Shown here one piece after another: positions 1 to 10,700 of a DNA stretch of 64,000 nucleotides. Both the position numbers and the translations under genes were made by a program. Source of the DNA: Cyclobacteriaceae bacterium (GTDB lineage: Bacteria; Bacteroidota; Bacteroidia; Cytophagales; Cyclobacteriaceae); NCBI GenBank assembly GCA_019638395.1, contig JAHBTX010000004.1, positions 432,411 through 496,410 of the forward strand. The letters run 5' to 3'. The notes under the pieces are model-generated. The model saw only the letters and a list, made by a program, of their open reading frames with translations, was not told the origin of the DNA and made no database searches. Every line of letters begins with the position of its first letter. The stretch's first letter is position 1.

Positions 1-2066
1 TGTGCCTGGAATCCTAATCGACCATTGAATGGAAAATTTTGATTGAGGCTATATTGACCGGTGGCAACAGCAACGGGTATGAAGTTAAAATCAAGTTGGT
101 ATGGATTGGTATCATTACCTACTTGTGCAAGGCTTGCCCGTAGCTTTCCATAGTTTAGAACTTTACTTTTCATTCCCAACGCATCGGTAACCACTACTGC
201 CAGGCTGGCGGAAGGATAAAAGTAAGATCGGTTATCGGCTGGTAGTGTTGAAGTCCAGTCATTTCTACCCGTAATGGATAACGTTGCCCACTCTTTATAA
301 CTAAGGGAAGCTTCGCCATAACCACCGAATAATACCTGCTCGGCAAATGCACGGGTTGGCACATTTGATAACGCATTTGATGGATTGAATAACTCCGGAA
401 TACTCAGGCTTTGTGAAAACAAGGTTTCAGCACTGAGCCCGCGTTTGTTGTAATTAAATCCACCTAATACTTTCAAATTAAGATTACTGCCAAAATCCTT
501 GAAGTAGGTAGCGATTAAATCAACATTCAATTGCTTACGATTGATTTTATCAATTGTAAAATCACCCGTGGCACGACTACGTGTACCCACCCTATTGGTG
601 ATCAATCTATTATCCTGATCAAAATCGTATCCGATACGAGCTGTAAAGTTTAATTCTTGTATAGGACTGTACGTAGTCTCAAAGTTTCCAAGAAAACGTT
701 CGTCATTACGTTCATTTTTATTTTCGTGTTGAATCCAGAAAGGATTATTGTCAAGCGCACCTGCAAAACCTAACTGGTTACCATTCTCATCTATCCAAGG
801 CTTAAAGTTTTTGAAATTGGTTGAACGGACAAAACCAACCAGGCCAAACACGTTCGGATCATTTGCTCCGGCTACTCCAGTACCTTGCGATTGGGTAGAA
901 ATGTATTGAATTCCAAAACGGCTCTTCAACTTGTCGGAATGTTTCATGCCTGCATTGAAACTGGTTGTCAGGCGATCGAGTTCGGCATTAGGTAAAATAC
1001 CCAGCTGGTTTAGCGAAGTAATACTCAATCGGTAATCGCCCTTATCATTACCATCGCTGAAGGCAATGTTATTGATTAACGTGCGATCCGTTCTGTAAAA
1101 ATCCTTGTAGTTATCTTTATAGACTTGTAGCGCTACACGATCGCCAGTTCCCAATTCGGTAACTTCTTGCCCAACTATACGAGGCCCCCAGTTAGCTGCT
1201 GTTGCCGTTGAATCGTATTTAAAGTTTGCACCACCAGCATATTCATTCTGATATTCAGGGATACGAAACAGATTATCAAATCGTACCGATGAGTTTACAG
1301 TAACCGTTGCACGGCCTTGTTTGCTCTTCCCCTTCTTAGTGGTTACCACAATTACACCTGCTGCTGCCCGCGAACCATATAAGGCAGTTGCTGCTGCACC
1401 CTTCAACACGTTGATAGATTCAACATCGTCCGGATTAATTACCGCTGATCCACCGGCAAAATCACGGTTACCGGTAATGCGTGATGTAGTATTATCCTGC
1501 GCATCATTAATCGGCATTCCATCTACCACCCAAAGCGGATTGTTTCTACCACTTAAAGATGAAACCCCGCGAACAATAATTTTAGTCGATCCACCGAGGT
1601 TACCTGAACTCTGAGTTATAGTTACACCCGTAACTTTTCCTTGCAATGCATTTAAAATGTTTGCTTCACGCGAAACAGTTAGGTCTTCAGATTTAATCCC
1701 TGAAATTCCATATCCTAACTCACGCGATTGCTTCTCAACACCCAGCGCGGTAACCACCACTTCGGAAAGCTGTGTTACATCAGCTCCAAGTACTGCATCA
1801 ATTGTACTCCTTTCGTTAATGGCAACTTCAAGAGATTGAAACCCGATAAACGAGAATACCAGTGTGCCAGTCGTTTCTGAAACACTCAATCGGTATTCGC
1901 CATTTGAATCGGTAACTGTTCCTACTGCTGTTCCCTTTAGCAATACGTTCACACCCGGAAGTGTACTTCCATCCTCAGCCGATGTTACTCTTCCGCTTAT
2001 TGTTCTTTCCTGTGCGTTGGCGAACAGAAAAGAACAACAAAAAATTAATAGTAGAATTTTTCGCAT
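1..2066 (-). CDS. SusC/RagA-type TonB-linked outer membrane receptor, C-terminus cut by window edge
   Basis: About 688 residues are visible, reading from an ATG at 2064-2066 off the left edge of the window with no stop. The N-terminus is a signal peptide (MRKILLLIFCCSFLFANAQ). It is followed by a carboxypeptidase-like CNA-B domain (about residues 20-100: ISGRVT, LPGVNVLLKGT, GTVTDSNGEY, FIGFQS) and a plug domain with the SusC landmarks VRGVSSLSGRN, PLWVVDGMP and ALYGSRAAAGVIVVTTKKG. After that comes beta-barrel sequence rich in aromatic and Asn residues. There is no STN domain. By family it is an energised outer-membrane importer that works with a SusD lipoprotein. The SusD gene would be expected downstream, outside the window, and the substrate cannot be told. 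The family call is very secure. Confidence 0.95.
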   Translation of the reverse strand, partial: MRKILLLIFCCSFLFANAQERTISGRVTSAEDGSTLPGVNVLLKGTAVGTVTDSNGEYRLSVSETTGTLVFSFIGFQSLEVAINERSTIDAVLGADVTQLSEVVVTALGVEKQSRELGYGISGIKSEDLTVSREANILNALQGKVTGVTITQSSGNLGGSTKIIVRGVSSLSGRNNPLWVVDGMPINDAQDNTTSRITGNRDFAGGSAVINPDDVESINVLKGAAATALYGSRAAAGVIVVTTKKGKSKQGRATVTVNSSVRFDNLFRIPEYQNEYAGGANFKYDSTATAANWGPRIVGQEVTELGTGDRVALQVYKDNYKDFYRTDRTLINNIAFSDGNDKGDYRLSITSLNQLGILPNAELDRLTTSFNAGMKHSDKLKSRFGIQYISTQSQGTGVAGANDPNVFGLVGFVRSTNFKNFKPWIDENGNQLGFAGALDNNPFWIQHENKNERNDERFLGNFETTYSPIQELNFTARIGYDFDQDNRLITNRVGTRSRATGDFTIDKINRKQLNVDLIATYFKDFGSNLNLKVLGGFNYNKRGLSAETLFSQSLSIPELFNPSNALSNVPTRAFAEQVLFGGYGEASLSYKEWATLSITGRNDWTSTLPADNRSYFYPSASLAVVVTDALGMKSKVLNYGKLRASLAQVGNDTNPYQLDFNFIPVAVATGQYSLNQNFPFNGRLGFQA

Positions 2067-2264
2067 AGATTATTTTTTTGTTTGTTAATGTGTATAGATC
2101 GGATGTGAAATTAGATACTTGAAGTATGCGAAAATCAGCAGCAGCATGTGCTAGGCTAATCTGTAAACAGACAAGTATCTGGCAGCTACCAACTGCAGTA
2201 ATTCATCAATAAATAATTTGAATGAAATCGTGCAATGCCAGGCAAAGCAATGCACTGAAACGTT

Positions 2265-2876
2265 TTACTTGCGTATTTGCAATGATTCTAAAATTATCTC
2301 GGCAGCGCGCTGGCTACCAACCTGAGATGGATGAAAATCATCGGGACCATAGTACGAAAAATCTTGCGTTGAATCGATGTACTCTTTCCACACCTCGCCT
2401 ACCGGACAAAGTATGGCATTAGTTTGAGATGCAGCCAGAGTATAGTTGGAGATCACTCCTGAAAAAGTATGATAATTGACTTTAGCTGGCCACACCATAA
2501 AAAAACCAAGCTTGGTATCATGTGCATCGCAAAGTGTTTTAATTCGTTCACCGTAATCGAGCAACATTGTTTTGCCATCGGCTTGCGATGATGGCCCCTG
2601 CTGTATTACTACATAATCAAAATTACCTGTGGATATTAAGTCTTGAAGTTGGCCATCGTTCCAATGATCTTCCAAAGCATAGTTTGGATATGCCAGCATT
2701 TCTACATGAATACGAAGATCATTTTTTGCAGCTACATTTTTTACCAGCTGTGGCAGGTTGTTGGTGTAGGTTAAACTATTTCCGACAAAAAGAATTCGCA
2801 CTTTACGTGTGTCACTATCCGGTTGCTGCGAACAAAGCGTACACGACAATAACAAGAACCACGCAAACCTTTTCAT
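2265..2876 (-). CDS. SGNH/GDSL-type hydrolase lipoprotein
   Basis: A protein of 203 aa with a lipoprotein signal (LLLSCTLC, lipidated Cys at 15). Block I of the SGNH fold is FVGNSLT, with Ser34 as the likely nucleophile. VIQQGPSSQ resembles the later conserved blocks. The C-terminal DDFHPS supplies the Asp179-x-x-His182 pair typical of block V. It is likely a periplasmic or outer-membrane-anchored esterase or acyl hydrolase, with unknown substrate. It starts 4 nt after the stop of the PD40 protein gene upstream, so the two are probably cotranscribed. Confidence 0.82.
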   Translation of the reverse strand: MKRFAWFLLLSCTLCSQQPDSDTRKVRILFVGNSLTYTNNLPQLVKNVAAKNDLRIHVEMLAYPNYALEDHWNDGQLQDLISTGNFDYVVIQQGPSSQADGKTMLLDYGERIKTLCDAHDTKLGFFMVWPAKVNYHTFSGVISNYTLAASQTNAILCPVGEVWKEYIDSTQDFSYYGPDDFHPSQVGSQRAAEIILESLQIRK

Positions 2877-2879
2877 TGC

Positions 2880-3836
2880 TTATTTCAGCAAACGCAACAC
2901 CTCTTTAAAATCAATCCAATAAATATTTCCTGTTCCATTTAGCGGTTGATTCTGTATCTCAGCTATTGATTTATAGTTGGGTGGTGCAGCAAACGATGTG
3001 GGTAACTCATGTCGTTCGCTGGTAAAAAACAAACTTTTTCCATCTGGTGATACGAATGGACAATAATCCAACTGCTTGGAATTTAATTGTTTCAGGTTTT
3101 GGGCTGGCTGCCATTTTCCTTGTGCATCTTTCAAACTTATATACAAATCACCACCACCACTTTCGTTCTTCCGACCATAGGAAGTAAACAAAATGTAATC
3201 TTCATCGGGCGACACAAATGCGTTGAACTCATAAAACTTTGAATTGACGGCCGTATCTAATGCTACAGGCTTTTGAAAAGCGTTCTGCTCAAATCTGGAT
3301 ACATAAATATCTTCACGACCCGGACCACCGGTATAAGTTGCAGTAAAATATAAGTTTCCATTCTTAGCTACCGATGGATAAAATTCATCTGAAGTTGTGT
3401 TGATCGTAGAACCCAGATTTTCGGGGTTACCCCAACCTGCACCCGACCGAGTAACTTTCCAAATATCAAAATCTTTAATGGAGTTTCCACTTAGTGGTCG
3501 ATTAGATGCGAAATACAAAGTGTTACCATCGGCACTAAACGCGGGTTCGAGATCGCTGAATTGTCCTGCAAAAGAAACAAGTTCAGGCTTTGTCCAACCT
3601 GTGGTGGTGCGTTTACTGAACACAATAGTTTGAAAGGTTGATTTAGGCGTGGAGATAGTGAAGTAAATTTCGTTTCCATCGGGCGACAGTGCAAAGTCGC
3701 GCTCATTTAAGTATGTAGAGATAAACCCAGGTTCCAACAACATTAGTTGTTTGGGTGGAGTCTCCAATGAAAATTTCTGCTGAGAAAAGGCCGCTGAAAA
3801 AACGAGCAGCATTGCAATACCAATTAACACTTTCAT
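2880..3836 (-). CDS. Secreted PD40/TolB-like beta-propeller protein
   Basis: A protein of 318 aa with a signal peptide ending near FSAAFSQ. It has repeated PD40 (WD40-like) strands of the form SPDGNEIYFT, SADGNTLYFASNRP, SPDEDYILFTSYGR and SPDGKSLFFTSER, and each blade also carries a DI/DLY(I/V)S element. These repeats are known from TolB and from many Bacteroidota OmpA-linked proteins, where they bind partners or ligands. No catalytic motif was seen. It is followed after 3 nt by the SGNH lipoprotein gene, so the two may act together in the envelope. Confidence 0.82.
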   Translation of the reverse strand: MKVLIGIAMLLVFSAAFSQQKFSLETPPKQLMLLEPGFISTYLNERDFALSPDGNEIYFTISTPKSTFQTIVFSKRTTTGWTKPELVSFAGQFSDLEPAFSADGNTLYFASNRPLSGNSIKDFDIWKVTRSGAGWGNPENLGSTINTTSDEFYPSVAKNGNLYFTATYTGGPGREDIYVSRFEQNAFQKPVALDTAVNSKFYEFNAFVSPDEDYILFTSYGRKNESGGGDLYISLKDAQGKWQPAQNLKQLNSKQLDYCPFVSPDGKSLFFTSERHELPTSFAAPPNYKSIAEIQNQPLNGTGNIYWIDFKEVLRLLK

Positions 3837-3953
3837 AAAATATTCAATTGCTGTAAACTAACTCAAACTATATAACAACTACTTTATGGCATCAACAAAA
3901 AGCTCACTTTCGTCATCCTACAGTTAGTTTTTTAAGTTATTCATCTAAAACAT

Positions 3954-4523
3954 TTAATACCGTTTTTGCCCGGTGTGAGATTTTCCGTAAGAGCGAAGCT
4001 CTGTCTTTCGAAAACACGTTAAACCGTGAAAGCAAAAATAATTTCTTTCTTTAACTAACAGATTATCCAACGCGGGCTGATATTGCAGCGCCAACTCTGT
4101 CATGTACACCTCAGTTTGTTCCAACATTTTGATAAATCGATACAGCTCCAAAAGTTTCTGATGAAGCGTAAAATCAACTACGTTACTGCTTGAATTAAGT
4201 GCATACTCGATAACCGCATAATTGTATTGAGGTTGAATAAAACGGTAGCCATAAAAATCACCTACCTCTTTTTTTACTAGTAAAGTATCCCAATGCGTTA
4301 CAACTTTCATCTGGTATTCAGCCATGGATGGAAACAAACTATCCAAGGCATGTAATTCCGCCCGCAGGCTATTGATAACTTTTGTTCGTTCAACCTTCTC
4401 TTTTGAGTGTTCATTCCAACTACCCAGCAAGAAAGCTATTGTAACTCCCGTAATTACAATCAGCAAATCAATCAACGGCTTGGTTGCCCGCATGGAAATA
4501 CATCTCCAGAAAAACCATTTCAT
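3954..4523 (-). CDS. Small membrane-anchored protein, function unknown
   Basis: The preferred start is the ATG at 4521-4523 (189 aa). An earlier ATG at 4595 adds 24 poorly hydrophobic residues, and a later one exists at 4493. One strong N-terminal membrane helix (PLIDLLIVITGVTIAFLLG) is followed by WNEH and a charged, helical soluble part with coiled-coil character. This resembles short Bacteroidota proteins with an N-terminal helix ending in (N/S)WNE, often labelled as DUF6090-like. That resemblance is weak. It lies divergently from the sensor kinase gene at 4710. Confidence 0.6.
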   Translation of the reverse strand: MKWFFWRCISMRATKPLIDLLIVITGVTIAFLLGSWNEHSKEKVERTKVINSLRAELHALDSLFPSMAEYQMKVVTHWDTLLVKKEVGDFYGYRFIQPQYNYAVIEYALNSSSNVVDFTLHQKLLELYRFIKMLEQTEVYMTELALQYQPALDNLLVKERNYFCFHGLTCFRKTELRSYGKSHTGQKRY

Positions 4524-4709
4524 CCTGCTTTCAGATTTATTTGGGCAATATCCTGTTAAGCTATTCCAACACCATTGTTTATCAACCAACACCATGTTTT
4601 TGTCAACATAAAATAATGGCCTGTCAACAAAAGACTTTTAAACGCGGGCTAGGTACCTTCAATTCAACTTGCTTTGAACTAAAATAGTGAGTTGCTTTAC
4701 AACATTCTG

Positions 4710-5756
4710 ATGAAAAGAGTTGGCCTACACATTTTATTCTGGACAGCCTATGCGTTGTTTAAAACCTATCTGAACGTTTCGGCAAGTTCGGATGCATTTT
4801 TTTCAGACCAACCTATTGATTGGCCCAATGTGTTGCTGAACGTCAGAATCCAAATACTTGTACTCGTGGTGAAGTTGCCTCTTGTCTATTTCACGTTCTT
4901 CCTATTTGATCAGTTCATCTTCAAAAGATGGAGCCTGATTACTACTGTTACGCTATCGGTGGTTGCATTTACAATCAGTTCCATCGCGTTAACCTTACTC
5001 TACAAACTTTACATCTTACCCATTGTATTGAATTATCAAGGCTCAATTGATATTTACAATATAAACAGCCTGATCTATTACTTTTTTACGCTGATCTTCG
5101 TGGTTGGTGTTGCCAGCTCTTTTCGCTTACTCAAGCGACAATATCAATCAAAGATTAAGGAAGCCGAACTTCAAAAAGAAAAAACTCAGGCCGAACTAAA
5201 ATACCTGAAGGGTCAAATCAACCCACATTTTCTTTTCAACACATTAAATAATATTTACTCGTTGGCAAGAAAGGGTTCTGACCAAACATCAGATGCAGTT
5301 TTAAAACTATCGAAGCTAATGCGGTTTATGTTGTATGAAGCCAGCAACGATACCATTCTGATCACTGATGAGTTAAAACTTATTCAGGATTATATTGCCT
5401 TGGAAAAACTCCGGTATGGCGAAAGGCTGCGTATTTCATACGAAGAAGTACTGGATAATCCACAACAAACCGTTGCTCCGCTTATGCTCATTCATTTTAT
5501 TGAGAATGCTTTTAAACACGGGGCCAGCGAATCGCGATTTGATTCTTTCATTCATATAAATGTTACCCTGACAAAAGGTTTGCTACAGGTTGTTGTAACT
5601 AATTCAAAAGCTGATACAGCCGGTAAACCGGGCAGCAAAATAGGACTTGAAAATATCAGGCGACAACTGGAGTTGGTTTATCCCAAGCATGAATTAACAT
5701 TTCAGGATGATCCGGATAAGTTTACAGTTTCACTAACCTTACCATTAGCTGTATGA
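4710..5756 (+). CDS. LytS/YehU-type sensor histidine kinase
   Basis: A protein of 348 aa starting at the ATG at 4710; an in-frame TTG 18 nt upstream is less likely. Four hydrophobic segments in the first ~140 residues form the membrane sensor. A short coiled coil leads to the His_kinase motif GQINPHFLFNTLNNIYSLA, with phospho-acceptor His173. The ATPase domain shows HFIENAFKHG (N box) and IGLENIRRQLELVY (G2 box). By family it autophosphorylates and passes the phosphate to the LytTR regulator. Its stop overlaps that gene's start by 4 nt (ATGA), indicating translational coupling. Confidence 0.93.
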   Translation: MKRVGLHILFWTAYALFKTYLNVSASSDAFFSDQPIDWPNVLLNVRIQILVLVVKLPLVYFTFFLFDQFIFKRWSLITTVTLSVVAFTISSIALTLLYKLYILPIVLNYQGSIDIYNINSLIYYFFTLIFVVGVASSFRLLKRQYQSKIKEAELQKEKTQAELKYLKGQINPHFLFNTLNNIYSLARKGSDQTSDAVLKLSKLMRFMLYEASNDTILITDELKLIQDYIALEKLRYGERLRISYEEVLDNPQQTVAPLMLIHFIENAFKHGASESRFDSFIHINVTLTKGLLQVVVTNSKADTAGKPGSKIGLENIRRQLELVYPKHELTFQDDPDKFTVSLTLPLAV

Positions 5757-6430
5757 TTCGCTGTCTTATCATAGAAGATGAACCATTGGCCGCTGATATT
5801 CTGCGCGATTACATTGCACAGGTTTCGTTTTTGAAATTACAGCATGTTTGTACCGATGCAGTAAGTGCGCTGGAATTTCTTCGCACACAACCTGTCGATC
5901 TTTTGTTTCTTGATATTCATCTGCCCGGATTAAAGGGACTTGAATTTCTGAGGACACTCAAAAATCCACCAGCAGTTATTCTAACTACTGCCTACCATGA
6001 ATATGCAGTGGAGAGTTATGAACTTAATGTAATCGACTACCTGCTGAAGCCTATTGAATTTAAACGTTTTGTGGAAGCCATTAACAAAGTGAAATTGCAA
6101 CAACATTCCGAAAACGAAACAATAACCATTTACAGCGAAAAGAAAACGGTAATCATTCCTGCCCAGGAAATCATTTACATTGAAAGCCAAAAAGAGTATA
6201 TCAAAATTCAGACAACGCAAGCCGCCCACATTTCCAAATATGCGCTCAGTAAAATTGAAGAGGAGTTAAATCCATCGCAGTTTATACGCGTTCATCGCTC
6301 GTTCATTATTTCATTATCAAAAATCAAAGCTTTCAATGATCACGAAGTAGAGCTTACCAGTAAAACCATTCCAATAGGAGGTAACTACCGCGACCAAGTT
6401 AGTACGCGGTTAAAAGGACTTTTCAAGTAA
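5753..6430 (+). CDS. LytTR-family response regulator
   Basis: A protein of 225 aa. The receiver domain (residues 1-115) has the acidic pair IIEDEP, the phospho-Asp in LLFLDIHLPG (Asp54), the conserved Thr in ILTTAYHEYA and the Lys in DYLLKPIEF. The C-terminal LytTR DNA-binding domain runs from about residue 125, with DIIYIESQKEYIKI-like, RVHRSFIISLSKIKAF and ELTSKTIPIGGNYR landmarks. It is the cognate regulator of the kinase it overlaps. Its targets cannot be inferred from position alone. Confidence 0.95.
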   Translation: MIRCLIIEDEPLAADILRDYIAQVSFLKLQHVCTDAVSALEFLRTQPVDLLFLDIHLPGLKGLEFLRTLKNPPAVILTTAYHEYAVESYELNVIDYLLKPIEFKRFVEAINKVKLQQHSENETITIYSEKKTVIIPAQEIIYIESQKEYIKIQTTQAAHISKYALSKIEEELNPSQFIRVHRSFIISLSKIKAFNDHEVELTSKTIPIGGNYRDQVSTRLKGLFK

Positions 6431-6453
6431 ATGAATTAAACACTTCGAAACTT

Positions 6454-7458
6454 TTAATTTGGATGAATTTGGTTTAGCTTAATTCGCTTGATTAGCACAT
6501 ATTCTAAACTATCAAGCGGTTTAACACGCTTGTTTGTGTAATCAACCCCAGATCTGATTTGCGAATTTGCTATGTAGTAATACCATTCATCTTCTCCAAT
6601 TTCTCCTGTTGTAGAACTATCCAAATTCTGGTTATCAATAATCTCATGGCTTACAATAGAATCTAATGTACTACTAAGGTGGAAGCGTCTAACAAGAGAG
6701 CTTTGATGTGCAATCAGACTATTCTTGTGGAAGGAAAGACCATCAATAGGTTGAGGAGTGATGGTAAATTCACCATCCAATACTTTAAAAGTTCTGGTAG
6801 CTACATCAATTCTGAGTAATCCCTCCGAACTTGATACAAAAAGTGTTTTGCTATCATCTGAAAAAGTAATCCCATTTAGAAAAGTGAACCCTATCGGGGA
6901 TAAGTATTCAACAATTTCTAATGCTCCATGCTTAAGGATGTAAATTCTATTGTTAATGGATTCTGTAATGTATATATCACCGCTTTTTGAAACAGTGAGA
7001 TCGTTGAAGCCTATATCTTCTATCACGTTTGAACTTGTCCTATAAACTCCTTTTAAATCCCCATTTGTTAAATCATAACAATAAAGTCTTGATTGCCAGC
7101 TATCGTCCGAAATTGGTGGATAAGTCGGAATTGGTTTCCCCTTGGTACTTATTGCCCAAAGCCTATTTCTTAACGAGTCGACATGTAACCCAAAAACACT
7201 CCATAATTCGTCCTTACCAGCTTCAACAAAATCGCAGTATCTTCCATGTTGATCTATAGAAATAATTTTCCTCTTGTACATGCTGCCAACGAATACCCGA
7301 TTACTCTTGGGATCATAGGCTGTACCTTCCGGAATTAAATCTTGTTCAGTTATTAAGGCAAGGGTATCTGAAACAGCTGATTTAATATTTTCATTTTTGA
7401 CAGGAGAACAACTCACAGAACCCAGGAGAAATAATATTAGAAATTTTCTGTGCGTCAT
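6454..7458 (-). CDS. SMP-30/gluconolactonase-like beta-propeller lipoprotein
   Basis: A protein of 334 aa with a lipoprotein signal (FLLGSVSC, lipidated Cys17). The body has propeller-like repeats: IPEGTAYDPKSNRVFVGSMY, the segment GFNDLTVSKSGDIYITES, and LNGITFSDDSKTLFVSSSEG. These resemble the metal-site strands of SMP-30/gluconolactonase-type proteins (E, N and D positions). It may be a periplasmic sugar-lactone hydrolase or only a binding propeller; the sequence does not decide. It is convergent with the response regulator gene, separated by 23 nt. Confidence 0.7.
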   Translation of the reverse strand: MTHRKFLILFLLGSVSCSPVKNENIKSAVSDTLALITEQDLIPEGTAYDPKSNRVFVGSMYKRKIISIDQHGRYCDFVEAGKDELWSVFGLHVDSLRNRLWAISTKGKPIPTYPPISDDSWQSRLYCYDLTNGDLKGVYRTSSNVIEDIGFNDLTVSKSGDIYITESINNRIYILKHGALEIVEYLSPIGFTFLNGITFSDDSKTLFVSSSEGLLRIDVATRTFKVLDGEFTITPQPIDGLSFHKNSLIAHQSSLVRRFHLSSTLDSIVSHEIIDNQNLDSSTTGEIGEDEWYYYIANSQIRSGVDYTNKRVKPLDSLEYVLIKRIKLNQIHPN

Positions 7459-7705
7459 GAGAATGTGATAGGTGCCAATTTTTCAAATTATTCAAATATG
7501 GCCATTCCAAAAAATCAGCTACTCGCACAATCAATAGAAAAGCCCTTATCGTCAACAGAACTTTACAAGTTGAATGATCATGAGTACTACTTTTCGGTCA
7601 AGAGTCTTTTCTGTACTGAATAGCGGAGTTTACCTTACATCGGATTCTGCGTAATAACCAACAAATACTTTAAGTAGTCGATTATGTGTGCAGTTTTTGA
7701 ATGGC

Positions 7706-10700
7706 TTATCGAATCAGTACTATCTTTCCACGTTCACTAATCCTGTTACCTGAACTACTTAGCTGTAAGTTAAAATAATAAATTCCGGGTGGAAGAAATC
7801 CCCCGGCTGCATCGGTTCCATTCCAGATCAATTCATTGGTGCCAACATGAAACTGTAAGAGATCAGACATCTCAAAACGATGCAGGCGCGAACCTTGCGC
7901 TGAAAAAATTTCTAATTCAAATGCTGTTGGCAATTCACCGGTTAACACAAACTGAAATGCAAACCTACCTTGCGATGGATTAGGATAAACACCCCTCCAC
8001 ACTAATGAAGGTGCACTTTCCACCTGAAACGCAACACGATACGGAGTACTACCCGCCATGTTTCCTTTTGCATCGGCACCCTGAACGGACAACTCATAGA
8101 AACCATCTGTTAAAGTGGGCCGGTATTCTATACGGAAAGGTGTAGTGGAGGTGGCCGGATGCCACTTTACTTGCGGACTGCTGAAAGCAATTCGGGTAAA
8201 ACTACAGGCGGGAGCATTGCAATTTTTACCTAACAATAAAGTAAAGCCCAGGGTATCCGTTTTTGGTAAAAAAGAATTTTCATCCAGCAACTCAATTAAA
8301 ATTTTGGGTGTGGACGAAACGAAATCATTATTGCGCAATTGTCGGCCATCAACAGTTACGCGCAATACAGGTGGAGTTTTATCATCATCCACTACTAAGT
8401 AATCTAACAATGAAAGAAAATTATTTTCGTAATAACATTCCGGAAGTACTTTATTATTGACAGTTACATTGATAGTGTTGTTACCTGCTTTTCCACTAGT
8501 AGTTGATGTTACATCAAATGATGTTGTTGTACTGGGCAAAGGGGGGTCTATAAAAAATGTCTGAGTTTCGCGGGTCTGTGTTTGGGTGTTTACTACCTCA
8601 AGCGTTACAGGAAGCATTCCGGTAAATGGTTTGTCGGAAATATTCCGGAATCCGAAAGTGGTATTCCAGGCTTCGCCTTCTTGCACCCGTTGCGATGCTG
8701 CTTCACCTGTATAAGTTAATAATCCTTCAGCGGGTGATTCGTACATCACAAACCAATGCTTCCACCAGGCAGGGGTAAGGTTTGTTTCATCGGTAGTGGT
8801 AAACACAATGCGCAGGTAAGGATATTCTGTTGCTGAGATGCCTGATAAGTCATATTCTATTGGCAATGCCTCGCCAAGTAAAACTTCGGTACCGGCTTGG
8901 GTAACGCCATAAACCGAGAACGAAAATTCATCGCCTGCATTGGTTAAGGTTGCTTGGTGTTTAAACTGGTACCAACGTAATGCCGGGCCAATGCGGCCTG
9001 ATTTCATTGTGCCGGTTGCAACCCTGCCCGTTATGCTGGCGCTTACCACCAATGTTTGGTCTGTTACAGGCTCAATTTGCGATCGGATAACCTTTGCTGT
9101 TCCGGCTGGGGAACCTTTCTTACCGAAAATTACAACCGGTTCGCCCGGTATGTGCGCATTCAAATCGGCTATACTTACCCCCAGTTGTGTTAATGCTGTT
9201 TTGGCTTCAATGGGCATTAGTGATAGTGAAAAATTTTTGAGTCCAAACATCACAACCGAATCACTTGCCCCAACTGCGTTTACGAATGCAACAATGTCAT
9301 CACCGGCACCTGTAAGGTATTCATGAGGCAAAAAACTGTTGATAATTTGTGGTTCCCGCCCACATGTACGCGGATCTTGAAAACTAAACGGTAAGGCCGC
9401 ATACGGAACAGCCGTTGTTTTTGAAAAGGCTACAAGATTAAACGTGTTATCTCTACACGGCTGGCCTTGCGTGGCAAGGTTATACTCAGCACCATTTATT
9501 TTAAATGATGCTTCGGTATATGCCGATGGATTATCCTTACCAAAAGTAACCACTGCCACCTGTGTTTTGGTTTCTTCAAATGTAAATGGAATACTGCCGG
9601 ATGGAGCAATCAGGTTTGTAAAGGTGTTTGTAGTGATTTGTCCCGGTTTAATTTGTGCCCATCCGGCTTCGCTACCTGCAATAAATGAAAAGCTGCTGCT
9701 TACCCACTCATTACTCTCATCTGCTTTTGGAGTTTTAAAGCGTGTACGCCAATAATACGCTATCGAATCGGTTGCCGGTAACGCAAGCTCAGTTTCGGCT
9801 ATTACTCCGGCTGTTACCGTTCGGTTAATTTTAAACGCACTATTAAACGTATTTACTGAATCAATCTCCACTTCGTATTCCCTCACATCCGAACGCAGGT
9901 TGGTGGACTGCCACACTAATTTTACTTGTTGCTTACTTACCACTGCAAATGGTTTGGGAAACAGATTAAGCGTAGTGCTGGTAGCTATAAAACTTTCCAG
10001 GGTGGCTTCGTTGTTAGATTCATTCAGTTCGTCAATCGAGTTATCCGGATCGAGGGTAACCGTAAACCTGTTTGGGCCACCACCTTGTACCAATCCAGGC
10101 AAATGAAAGTAAACAGTATCCTTATTTAAGGAAGGTGTAAACAATGAATCGTAACTTAACCGGGTTCCATCCGAAAGCGAACGGGTAACAGAAATTTTCA
10201 ATGGTACATTCAATGCCAGGCCTACGTTGTTACGTACAATTCTGATCGCAAATGAATCGGTGGCCACCGTAATGGGTTTTTCGTCAAACGAAACAAGCGC
10301 CAGGTCAGCTGGTTTTATTTCATAGTCGGGTTTGGTGAAGTAAAATAGTTTAACAGCCGGATCGCCCAACAACACCATTTGCTGTACTTGTGTGATGTTA
10401 GCCATAATGGCTGCTGCCGATTGCATGTACAAGCGAGCTACTTCTTTCTGAACATCGCCAATGCCTTTGCCGGTAAAATTACTATCGGTAAATCCTACCT
10501 GATAAAACAGGCTGGAATAGTATTGCAGCGAGAATGTAAAACCAAATGAACTGTGTGCAATAAAAGCACGCGCTCCTTTGTTGGTGGCATTCATCCAATC
10601 TTCACCAAAAGCCTGCGTATTCGAAAAAAAGTTACCGGCATTACAACCGTTAATGAGAAATACCGGATACTTACCAGGATTAGCATAACCTAAAGTTGGG

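Noticed and set aside
1321-2088. Plus-strand reading frames within the SusC-type gene
   Set aside because: They are antisense shadows of a gene whose signal peptide, CNA-B and plug motifs are clear on the minus strand.
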